Shown one piece after another: positions 5,457-12,027 of a stretch of DNA of 13,973 nt. The stretch lies in NCBI GenBank assembly GCA_023446865.1, contig JAEXPL010000326.1:1-13973 (forward strand). The letters run 5' to 3'. Position 1 is the first letter of the stretch. Each line of letters begins with the position of its first letter. This DNA is from Verrucomicrobiota bacterium. Lineage in GTDB: Bacteria > Verrucomicrobiota > Verrucomicrobiia > Opitutales > Opitutaceae. The notes under the pieces were generated by a model. The model saw nothing but the letters and a program-made list of their open reading frames with translations. It did no database searches and was not told the origin of the DNA. The translations under genes and the position numbers were made by a program.

Positions 5457-7850
5457 TCAGAAGCTATTCAAGAAATCGTTGCTTGCCTTCTTCGAAGCCT
5501 CCTTGTCGTAACGCACATACCAGTTGCCGTAGCCGCCGACATCACGGTAGTCCGGAACATTGCCGGAACGTTCGAGATCCTCACGCGACATCACCGATTG
5601 GTAGTAGATTACCGTAGTCACCTGCACCTCCACACCCGTGGCTGCCTTGGCGACGACCACGATCTGATACGTGTAGATGGAGGACCACGAACTCTCCGTC
5701 CAAAGACGCGAGACCAGCAAATGGCGACGTTCGTCACAGACTCGGAGTCCAGCCTTCTGGAAGTACGTCTTCGCCTTGGTCCAGACCGCCGCCACATCCT
5801 CGGTTGGCAGAGTTCGGCGGCCGGTCGGGAACAGGCCGATATCCGGATTGTCACGCTTGCTCAGAATCTCCTCGAGCGCGAGAGGAGCGAAGGCACAATC
5901 CACCTCAATCGTCTTGCCGAACTCGGCGAGCACCTCCCGCTTCACCGAGCGATACCCAGGCGCTTCAAAAACCAGTTGTTGGCGACCGCCGGTGGCGATG
6001 GCCGCCGTACCCTCCGCAACCGGCAGTACTTGGCCATTGCATGTAACTCGCCAAGGCAGCCCGTCAGGCTTGATGCTGAACCGCAACTGCGTCGGGAGGA
6101 ACTGGGGCTTCCACGTAAACCGCGCTGTGACATTTTCCTCGACCTCGAAGGTGGATTCGAACGGTTGCATTGCCTCGTGCACAATTCGCAGCGTGTGCGG
6201 GCCCACGGCCAGTCCGTCAAGGATGCGTCCGTTCTCCAAATCCGCGCTGCGTTCACCGTCGACCCGAACCTCGGGCGCCGGGAGCTGGTCGGGCCATCGG
6301 GAGGATAGCACAAGATCGACCCGCCCGCGGGCGATCGCGGCACCTCCATCACGCCAGGCAAGCTTCACCGGCTTGTCGCTCGACACGGCCACCTTCCACT
6401 TCGTCGTGAGTTCGCGCCAGGCCTGTAGCTTGAGCGCCTCGGGCACATCGCTGTTGTCGGCGATCTTCAGGAACGCCGCATAGTCCTTCTCGAAGAGGCC
6501 GCGCAGCGTGCTCGACAACGTGTCCTTGGCCCGCGCGACGACGCGCTCCGCCACCTGCACCTCGGTCTCCTGCGTCTTGCGCTGGTTGAGCAGCTTCGAA
6601 ACACCGTCGAGCCCGCCCTCGCCGGCCTTGATGGCGGCGTCGAGCTTGGCCAACGCGGCTTGGCGCGCGGCCAATTCCTGCTGCGCTGTCGCCAGCGCCC
6701 GATAGGGTTTCTGGCGTTCGTCCTCTTCGCGCTTCACCACCGCCGCGCGCACGGCCTGCCCAAACGCCTTCTGCTGTTCCTGCCACGCGGCGAGCTTCTC
6801 CGCGCAGGAGGACTCGCCCACCACCGCCGTCTCGGCCGGTGCTTTGCCACGCGGCACGAAATGATCGCGCTGCGCACCCAACGGCGAGGCGGGTTCATCC
6901 ACGTCGTCCACCAGCCATGGCACCACCTTGAACATGTTGCGAAGCGTGACCAGGAATCCCCAGGGGCGCGCCTGCTTGCGCAAAGTTACGACGAAATCAC
7001 AGGCGAACGCCTCGCCTTGTTTGAACTTCAACACCGCCAACGCAGGTTGCCCGGCTGGAGCGGCAACTCGCTCCTGCGCGGAAAGCCCTTGGTTGACGCG
7101 CAGTGCGTCGTTGAATGCAGCCTCGAGCGCCGCATTCGGCTCCGGAAGCGGCACCCCAAGGTCGGTCCGGGTGAAAAGTCCGTCGGCCAGCGCAACGCGA
7201 TCCAGCAGCAGAATGTCGTCCGTCGCCTTCACGAGCACATGCAGTTTCGCCCGCAGGAGTCCGCCCCCAGCCGGCTCATAGGTGCAAGCGACGGAATCCA
7301 GCCGCGTCAGCGGTCCCCGATACTTGGCGGCGCCCGCCGCCGCCACCGTCCCGGGCGCCACCGCGACCGGCATTTGCGGCAGGCGGTTCGGATCCTCCGG
7401 CAGGTCAGCAGGGTCGACCCGCACCAGCCGGACGAGCTGATCCCGCACCGCTCCGAGCGGCGGCTCGCTCGGCCGACTATTGGCGAGTTCGCGGCAAAAC
7501 GGCACCAGCCAGATCGAAGCCACGGCAAGCACCGCGATGCCTGCCGCAAGAAAGTGTTTCCGGCCCAGCCGTACCTGCCGCACCGAATCCGCAGCTTGGG
7601 TGACCGCGTCGGCTGCCGCGGTGCCGGCTTTCATGGTGGCCGCCGCGACGTTGCGCAGTTGCGCTTGGGTCTCCTGCACGGAGTCGCCCACCTTCTCCTT
7701 GAGCTCGGAATAGGGCACCCAGTCGGCGCCGTCCTCGTCGCGCACGAGGGTGCTCGCCTTGATCTCGCCGGCGAGCATGAGCTGCGAGAGGATCGCACGG
7801 GAGACGGGACCGGCTTCACCGCCGCTCTTGGTTTTGTAGAAGTAGCGCAT
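5457..7850 (-). CDS. GYF_2-domain membrane protein with coiled coil and PEGA-like repeats
   Basis: The product has 797 residues. Residues 1-50 form a GYF_2 (DUF4339) domain: an aromatic start RYFYKTKSG, GPVS, then TLVRDEDGADWVPYSEL. A 40-residue Ala-rich amphipathic linker (58-95) follows, then one transmembrane helix (about 99-118), which places most of the protein outside the cytoplasm. Residues 350-450 are a charged helical, probably coiled-coil, region. Residues 523-580 and 587-655 resemble tandem PEGA-type surface domains (for example VGPHTLRIVHEA and EAPGYRSVKREV). A unique C-terminal domain (660-797) ends in a Tyr/Trp-rich strand region. GYF_2 domains usually bind other proteins. The protein probably links a cytoplasmic partner to an envelope structure; function is unknown. 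It lies 37 bp after the 195-residue gene, so the two are likely an operon. Confidence 0.85.
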   Translation of the reverse strand: MRYFYKTKSGGEAGPVSRAILSQLMLAGEIKASTLVRDEDGADWVPYSELKEKVGDSVQETQAQLRNVAAATMKAGTAAADAVTQAADSVRQVRLGRKHFLAAGIAVLAVASIWLVPFCRELANSRPSEPPLGAVRDQLVRLVRVDPADLPEDPNRLPQMPVAVAPGTVAAAGAAKYRGPLTRLDSVACTYEPAGGGLLRAKLHVLVKATDDILLLDRVALADGLFTRTDLGVPLPEPNAALEAAFNDALRVNQGLSAQERVAAPAGQPALAVLKFKQGEAFACDFVVTLRKQARPWGFLVTLRNMFKVVPWLVDDVDEPASPLGAQRDHFVPRGKAPAETAVVGESSCAEKLAAWQEQQKAFGQAVRAAVVKREEDERQKPYRALATAQQELAARQAALAKLDAAIKAGEGGLDGVSKLLNQRKTQETEVQVAERVVARAKDTLSSTLRGLFEKDYAAFLKIADNSDVPEALKLQAWRELTTKWKVAVSSDKPVKLAWRDGGAAIARGRVDLVLSSRWPDQLPAPEVRVDGERSADLENGRILDGLAVGPHTLRIVHEAMQPFESTFEVEENVTARFTWKPQFLPTQLRFSIKPDGLPWRVTCNGQVLPVAEGTAAIATGGRQQLVFEAPGYRSVKREVLAEFGKTIEVDCAFAPLALEEILSKRDNPDIGLFPTGRRTLPTEDVAAVWTKAKTYFQKAGLRVCDERRHLLVSRLWTESSWSSIYTYQIVVVAKAATGVEVQVTTVIYYQSVMSREDLERSGNVPDYRDVGGYGNWYVRYDKEASKKASNDFLNSF

Positions 7851-7887
7851 CGTATCGGGGAGTTCGGGGTTGTGAACTGGCGAGGAC

Positions 7888-8475
7888 TCAGCGCTTCGCG
7901 TCGATGAGCGACTGCATGAGGTTGCAGGCCTCGGCGGCCTTCTCGTAGGTCACGCTCACGTCCTCGATGACGGACGGCTTGAAACTGATTTCGAAACTCT
8001 TGCCGCTGAACTCGACGAATCCGAGCGTGAGCGCCTGGTTGAGCCGGTAGTAGAGCAGTCCGATCAGAAGACCCAGAGGATAGGAGACCAGCAGGCCGGC
8101 AGACGCCAGTGCGACGATCAATTGTCGATTCTCGACGCTTTTCCCGACGGGAGCGCACAAGAGGACGGGGAGGACAAAGTGCAGCACCCCCACCGCGAGC
8201 ACCGCGAGGACGAGCGCCTGCTTCCACGGTTTCTTATACCCGTAAAAGGTGCTGCAGACGTTCTTCAGTGGTGTGATTTGCGTGATGTACCCGGCGGCTT
8301 GGGCGCTCGTGAAAAGCACCTTCTCGGCCGTCACCAGCAGGGTCACGCCCGCCTTGATCCGGAGCAGACCCTTCAGCCAGGAAAGCAGACCCGCGGCGCG
8401 GCCCTCGATGATGATATGGGGACCGCCTTGGGCGTTCTCGTTTACGTTCCAAGCCTTGATGACGTAGTCGGACAT
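7888..8475 (-). CDS. Unrecognised two-helix membrane protein, partner of the GYF_2/PEGA protein
   Basis: This 195-residue protein has an unusual sandwich layout. A beta-rich soluble N-terminal part (1-80) contains VTLLVTAEKVLFTSAQAAGY, which reads like strands of a PH-like membrane-associated fold. Two hydrophobic helices follow at about 86-106 and 118-143, then a second soluble part (150-195) beginning LGFVEFSGKSFEISFK and ending in a helix. A PH-like domain interrupted by a helical hairpin is an inference only. It is the first gene of a minus-strand run with the 797-residue protein (37 bp) and yajQ. ATG 8475 opens the frame, and a 225-bp divergent spacer lies upstream, where the promoter should be. 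Confidence 0.8.
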   Translation of the reverse strand: MSDYVIKAWNVNENAQGGPHIIIEGRAAGLLSWLKGLLRIKAGVTLLVTAEKVLFTSAQAAGYITQITPLKNVCSTFYGYKKPWKQALVLAVLAVGVLHFVLPVLLCAPVGKSVENRQLIVALASAGLLVSYPLGLLIGLLYYRLNQALTLGFVEFSGKSFEISFKPSVIEDVSVTYEKAAEACNLMQSLIDAKR

Positions 8476-8700
8476 GGTGAGACGGATAGTTGGGGTTTAC
8501 GGGGCAAGCGGAAGGAAGTGGACCGCCCGAACCTTGGGGCGCGCCGATTGTGGGATACGTCGGCGCTCAGAAATAGCACTACCTTCATTCCTTGCTGGCA
8601 AGCCATGATCGGCCATCCGCGACAGAACTTCACCGCCAGCGCACAAACCCCGCTCACAATTCTCATTGCCCGACTGCCCGGGATCGGCGCCCTTGTCGGC

Positions 8701-9012
8701 ATGGGACAGAAATACTTGCCGACGATCCGCGACCGGAAACTAGCTCAGCGCTTCCAGTGGCAGCAGCGTGTCCGCATGCAGAAGGAGCAGCCTGTCGTGC
8801 CGTCTCAACCACCCGCGCAACCGGCCAGCCCGGCCGCCCCCGCCACGGTCGCCGCACCTGCCGCGGCAACCGAGCCGGCCGCCCCAGTCAAAGCGTCGAA
8901 GTCCAAGGCCCCCGCGAAGTCGCCCACCTCGGCGAAACCGAAGACTCGCACGCCCGCCAAGGCCAAGCCGGCGACGGCAAAGAAGCCCGCGGCAAAACGT
9001 GCCGCGAAATAG
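8701..9012 (+). CDS. Small Lys/Ala/Pro-rich histone H1-like protein
   Basis: This 103-residue, strongly basic protein has three zones. The N-terminal segment (1-30) is charged and aromatic (KYLPTIRDRKLAQRFQWQQR). A Pro/Ala linker spans 31-63. The tail (64-103) is a Lys/Ala/Pro low-complexity stretch with PAKS, PAKAKPATAKKPAAK repeats. Such tails are known from bacterial histone H1-like and AlgP-type proteins and usually bind DNA or RNA without sequence specificity, so a nucleoid or RNA-associated role is plausible. Start choice is uncertain: ATG 8701 gives a tidy basic protein, while in-frame ATG 8605 would add 32 residues. Third positions are less GC-biased here than in neighbouring genes, and neither start has a ribosome-binding site. 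Confidence 0.6.
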   Translation: MGQKYLPTIRDRKLAQRFQWQQRVRMQKEQPVVPSQPPAQPASPAAPATVAAPAAATEPAAPVKASKSKAPAKSPTSAKPKTRTPAKAKPATAKKPAAKRAAK

Positions 9013-9041
9013 CCGGCGCCCGACCGCTCCCCCGCCATCGC

Positions 9042-9057
9042 CGTCGAGCACTCGACG
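9042..9057. terminator. Palindrome between convergent genes, possible bidirectional terminator
   Basis: CGTCGAG (9042-9048) and CTCGACG (9051-9057) make a 7-bp inverted repeat with only CA between them, so a hairpin would open to about six pairs and a four-base loop. It sits in the 65-bp gap between the convergent histone-like and three-helix membrane protein genes. There is no T tract. The position is its best support. Confidence 0.35.
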
Positions 9058-9077
9058 CTGACCGCGTGTCCGCCGCC

Positions 9078-9440
9078 TCAGCCCAGCGGCGAGTTGCGCC
9101 AGTCCACGGGCAGCAGCGAGGCGATACCGTGGGTGGTCATCTGGTAGTAGAGCCAGAACACCGCGGCGCCGAGCGCGATGAGGAAGATCATTTCGCCCAA
9201 CCCGCCCGCACTGCTCTTGCTCGTGCGGTGGAGTGTCTGCACCAGTTTCTCCAGCGCCGGCGAGAGGAGAAACGCCACCACCGTGCCGCCGAACAGCACG
9301 AGCACCATCACGACCACCGTGCGCAGAAAGGGGTCGTCGACCAACTCCGCCTTGTAGCTCACCACGTTGTTCGCGAGGTTGAGCAACAGCAGCAGGCAAG
9401 GAAGCACGTAGTAGTTTTTGACGGCTGCGGCCTTCTTCAT
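9078..9440 (-). CDS. Unrecognised small three-helix membrane protein
   Basis: This 120-residue protein starts MKKAAAVKNYYVLPCLLLLL. Three hydrophobic segments are visible, near 9-28, 38-61 and 83-101. A soluble loop carrying Lys, Ser and Gly (about 66-80) lies between the second and third. The C terminus is short and polar (LPVDWRNSPLG). No family or motif is recognised. The open frame extends 77 codons further upstream, but that stretch is repeat-derived and low in coding character; ATG 9440 is the natural start, with a weak GGGCGG five bases upstream. It is separated from the LuxR-type gene by 309 bp that hold a repeat element, so it likely has its own promoter. Confidence 0.75.
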   Translation of the reverse strand: MKKAAAVKNYYVLPCLLLLLNLANNVVSYKAELVDDPFLRTVVVMVLVLFGGTVVAFLLSPALEKLVQTLHRTSKSSAGGLGEMIFLIALGAAVFWLYYQMTTHGIASLLPVDWRNSPLG

Positions 9441-9576
9441 CGGTCCGCCCAGCGTGCGAACCCCGCCGGCGTTTTTCAACTCTGCCCGTGCGCCCCGCCC
9501 CACCGGCTCCGGCAGTTTCACGGTTCCTTTTCCGGCCGCGGTCCCCGCCCTCTCTCCGCCGCGCCCGCCGCGGCCG

Positions 9577-9740
9577 ACCACCGTCCACCCAGCCGCGTAG
9601 CGCGAGGAGCCGCGTTCCAGTTGGTACGCGGCTGGAAACGCGGCGAAGGAGGCCGCAGGCCGACCCTCCACCGCTCACCGTCCATGGTCCACGGGGCACC
9701 GTCCACCGGCAACCGCTCACCGGTCACCGGACACCGGTGC
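9577..9740. repeat. Dispersed intergenic palindromic repeat, copy B, with degenerate minisatellite
   Basis: This element is the main content of the 309-bp gene-free stretch 9441-9749; the remainder (9441-9576) is C-rich with nothing recognised. It shares its three blocks with copy A at 1790-1883. Here CCAGCCGCGTA (9589-9599) pairs with TACGCGGCTGG (9625-9635) in an 11-bp stem. A competing stem joins GCCGCGTTCCAG (9609-9620) to CTGGAAACGCGGC (9632-9644) with one bulged A, so the two folds exclude each other. From about 9664 to 9740 the sequence degenerates into repeated variants of CACCGTCCACCG, CTCACCG and GGTCACCGG, like a decaying minisatellite. Confidence 0.7.
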
Positions 9741-9749
9741 CCACCGCTG

Positions 9750-10850
9750 CTACGCCGCCTGCAGGTCGCGCACCGCCCGCATCACCGCGGCGCGATTTTC
9801 CACGCCGAGCCGCGCGAGCATCTGTTCGAGATGCTTCTCGACTGTGCGGGCGCTGATGCCGAGCACCAGGCCGATCTCGGCGTTGGTCTTCCCGTCGGCC
9901 ACGCAACGCGCGATGCTCGCCTGCCGCGGCGTCAGTCCGAGCCCGCGCCCGATCGCCGCCACGTCGGCCGGTCGCACTTCGCGCAACCATAGTCCGGCCA
10001 GGCCGCCCACCGGATCCCAGCGACAGTGCACGGAGAGCTGCGTGCCCTCGGCGCCCTCGAGAAACCACCGGCAGCCCCCTATCGCAGCGTGGCCGCCCGC
10101 CATCCGGACCAGCAGGTCGCGCGGCACACGCGCGGCATCCTCGGCCACGCCGTACCAGCACCGCAGCAGCCGCCGCGCGGCGGGCGTGGCGTCGACGATC
10201 CTGCCCCCAGAGTCGATTGCCGCCGTGCCACAGTCGGCCAGCTCCGCCGCCCCGTCGCGCACCGCCAGCGCGGCCTCACGGAGCCGGCGTTCGCGCAGCA
10301 GATCCATCGCCCGGTGCAGGTGCGGGCGCAGCGCCTCGCTGCACGCTAGGTCGGCGGCGGAGAACTCCGGCTGGTCGGTGCGGTTGAGGCCGACCACCCA
10401 CACGGCACCCTCGCGCACAGTCTCCGCTCGTCCGATACTGAAAGTGATCTGGGCGCTCAGGCCGTTGGGACGGTAGTAGCCCGCGATGAACGGATTGCTG
10501 CGCAGCGCGGTCTCGCCGGCCACGTCGCTCAGCCGCAGCGAACAGTGCGCCGGCTCGCCGGTGAGGCGCTCGAGCGTGGGGTGCCGGTGGAGATGCGCCG
10601 TGATCGGGGCGTCGGTGGCGACCCGGCCCTCCCGGCGCAACGAGGACCAGGACTCCATGTGGTTCGGTCGCAGCGACACCGCGTTGAGCACGGCCGAGTA
10701 GCACGGGACCGCCCGCGCCAGCGCCGCCATCATCCGGTGCTCGGGCGCGTCGCTGTCGACCGCGGCATAGAGCTCGCCCACCTCATGCCAGAGCAACGCC
10801 GTCCGTTCGGGCGGCACGCCGAGGATCTGCCTGGATGCGGGTGCGTTCAC
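9750..10850 (-). CDS. LuxR/GerE-type transcriptional regulator with sensory N terminus
   Basis: This 366-residue regulator carries a C-terminal LuxR-type helix-turn-helix (about 305-361): LTPRQASIARCVADGKTNAE followed by IGLVLGISARTVEKHLEQML. This is the canonical GerE pattern, including the TVEKH recognition helix. There is no receiver domain with a phospho-acceptor Asp pattern. Instead the N-terminal region (about 15-190) is GAF-like in character, and 205-290 is PAS-like (GTAAIDSGGRIVDATPAARRLL). It may therefore sense a small molecule or intracellular state directly. The start is GTG at 10850, which best fits the coding signal. It is divergent from the four-gene operon beginning at 11081, across a 230-bp spacer with dyad and direct-repeat sites, and is its likely regulator. 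Confidence 0.9.
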   Translation of the reverse strand: MNAPASRQILGVPPERTALLWHEVGELYAAVDSDAPEHRMMAALARAVPCYSAVLNAVSLRPNHMESWSSLRREGRVATDAPITAHLHRHPTLERLTGEPAHCSLRLSDVAGETALRSNPFIAGYYRPNGLSAQITFSIGRAETVREGAVWVVGLNRTDQPEFSAADLACSEALRPHLHRAMDLLRERRLREAALAVRDGAAELADCGTAAIDSGGRIVDATPAARRLLRCWYGVAEDAARVPRDLLVRMAGGHAAIGGCRWFLEGAEGTQLSVHCRWDPVGGLAGLWLREVRPADVAAIGRGLGLTPRQASIARCVADGKTNAEIGLVLGISARTVEKHLEQMLARLGVENRAAVMRAVRDLQAA

Positions 10851-10951
10851 AGTGGCGCGACGCCCTCAGCTCTAGCCCGCCCCCGGTTGGCGGCAAGCGG
10901 CCGGCCCGCCCGGACGGGCGAAAGTAGCCCGGCCTGTCCCCGCACCTTCGG

Positions 10952-10984
10952 CACGTGGGAAAAACTTCTACGTGGGAACACGTA
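10952..10984. promoter_or_regulatory. Candidate regulator-binding site: direct repeat plus perfect dyad
   Basis: ACGTGGGAA occurs twice in direct orientation, at 10953-10961 and 10970-10978, offset by 17 bases. The second copy is part of a perfect dyad, TACGTG (10969-10974) and CACGTA (10979-10984), with GGAA between. The first copy contains palindromic CACGTG (10952-10957). The cluster is AT-richer than its surroundings and lies in the divergent space between a LuxR-type regulator gene and a + strand operon. TATAGG at 10983-10988 resembles a -10 element. Binding by the neighbouring regulator is inferred from position only. Confidence 0.55.
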
Positions 10985-11005
10985 TAGGGCCCCGGCGCCG
11001 TCTGC

Positions 11006-11037
11006 GGTAGGATCGCCGCGTCGCCCCCGGTCCTACC
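11006..11037 (+). other. Hairpin in the probable 5' leader of the four-gene operon
   Basis: GGTAGGA (11006-11012) pairs perfectly with TCCTACC (11031-11037) around an 18-base GC-rich loop, ending 43 bases before the ATG at 11081. CGGTCC then recurs at 11048 and 11062 as well as inside the hairpin at 11028, which could allow alternative pairings. No T tract follows, so it is not an obvious terminator. A structured leader or a second protein-binding dyad are both possible. Confidence 0.35.
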
Positions 11038-11080
11038 CGGCCGGAAGCGGTCCTCCAACTGCGGTCCATCCTTCACTCAC

Positions 11081-11638
11081 ATGAACTCCTCGGTCTCCCA
11101 TTGGATGGCCTGGGAGGGCGGCGTCGACCTCGTCGCGCTGACCCGTCCCGGCCTCGCCCTGCCCAACGTCATCATCCACGTCGCCCGCCTCGTCCACACC
11201 CCGGTCGGCTCCGCGCCCGCCGGCATGCTCTTCTGGCAACCCGACCCCGCCGCGCCTCCGGCCCTGATGGGCTTCGTCTCCCCCGACGCGAAAGTCGGGG
11301 CGTACTTCGGCCCGCACATCTTCGCCGACACGCCCTTCGCCCAAGCCCCGGTGCTGCTCGCCGACATCGCGATCGAGGTCGGGGCGGACTTCGTCAGCGC
11401 CCGCGTGGCCGTCGCGGGCCGGATGTTCCGCACCCGCCTCACCGGCCTGCAATCGCCCACCATCGTCCAGCGCCCGCCCGGGCCCGCCACCCCGTTTGTG
11501 CAGCAGGGCGTGGAAGCCGCCGCGGCGCGCGCCGAACTCTGGGTCGACGACGTTCCCGTGGCCCTGCTCGTGCCACCCGTCGGGCTCTCCGGCGGACCCG
11601 CGGCCGTCTCCGCGCCGTGCGGGCTCTACGCCCGCTGA
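11081..11638 (+). CDS. Unrecognised 185-residue protein, first gene of the LuxR-linked operon
   Basis: I recognise no family. The protein has no signal peptide and no membrane helix, so it is probably cytoplasmic. It is rich in Ala, Val, Pro and Gly, with alternating hydrophobic residues suggesting beta strands (for example NVIIHVARLVHTPVG at 29-43 and VLLADIAIEVGADFVSARVA at 91-110). A helix-like stretch VEAAAARAELW lies at 144-154. Two turn regions are Pro-rich (WQPDPAAPPA and QRPPGPATP). ATG 11081 is the first ATG downstream of the leader hairpin; no Shine-Dalgarno sequence is present. It opens a tight operon (gaps of 16, 19 and 20 bp follow) whose other products are membrane-bound or secreted, and it faces the LuxR-type gene. 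Confidence 0.75.
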   Translation: MNSSVSHWMAWEGGVDLVALTRPGLALPNVIIHVARLVHTPVGSAPAGMLFWQPDPAAPPALMGFVSPDAKVGAYFGPHIFADTPFAQAPVLLADIAIEVGADFVSARVAVAGRMFRTRLTGLQSPTIVQRPPGPATPFVQQGVEAAAARAELWVDDVPVALLVPPVGLSGGPAAVSAPCGLYAR

Positions 11639-11654
11639 AGCCGCCGCCCGCGCC

Positions 11655-12008
11655 ATGTCCGCCCCGCTCTGGCAACCGCGCACCGACGGCGCCGCCCGCC
11701 TCCTCGGGCTGGGCGGAGCCGTCGGCGGCGCCGGGGTCCTGTACTGGCAACTGCTCCTGCCGCTCCAGCAGGCCCGCGCCGGACAGGAGCGTCTCACCTA
11801 TTCGCTCACCCTGATCGTGTTCGGCGTCCTCTGGCTGCTGCTCGGCCTGTTCTGGCTGGTGCGCGGCCGCGCCGGCTACGACTGGGTGCGCTCCGCCCAG
11901 CACCGTCGCGGCCCCCGCACCGCCCTGCTCGTCGCCACGGCCGTCGTAGTGCTCGCCCTCCGGTTTCTCCTCTCCCGCCAACTCGTCGCCCTCGGCTACT
12001 CCGAGTAG
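11655..12008 (+). CDS. Unrecognised three-helix membrane protein
   Basis: This 117-residue inner-membrane protein has helices near 14-36, 48-70 and 86-107. Basic loops follow the second and precede the third helix (RGRAGYDWVRSAQHRRGPR). This predicts, by the positive-inside rule, that this loop faces the cytoplasm. No family is recognised and there is no catalytic motif. ATG 11655 follows the preceding stop by 16 bp and is preceded by the C-rich string CCGCCGCCCGCGCC, like the next two genes of the operon. It could anchor or export the two secreted products encoded downstream; that role is inferred from gene order alone. Confidence 0.75.
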   Translation: MSAPLWQPRTDGAARLLGLGGAVGGAGVLYWQLLLPLQQARAGQERLTYSLTLIVFGVLWLLLGLFWLVRGRAGYDWVRSAQHRRGPRTALLVATAVVVLALRFLLSRQLVALGYSE

Positions 12009-12027
12009 CCGCCGCTCCCGTCCCGCC

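Noticed and set aside
4779..6308. A 509-codon + strand open frame.
   Set aside because: It lies antisense to yajQ and to the GYF_2/PEGA gene, both of which show recognisable protein features; its own translation has no coherent domain.
8122..8604. An upstream extension of the histone-like protein.
   Set aside because: It runs antisense through the 195-residue membrane-protein gene and has no coherent protein features.
9441..9671. A 77-codon N-terminal extension of the 120-residue membrane protein.
   Set aside because: The extension translates the repeat element and C-rich spacer. The protein from ATG 9440 begins with a natural MKK and a membrane helix. The similar peptide RYAAGW on the minus strand of copy A shows that it is repeat-derived.
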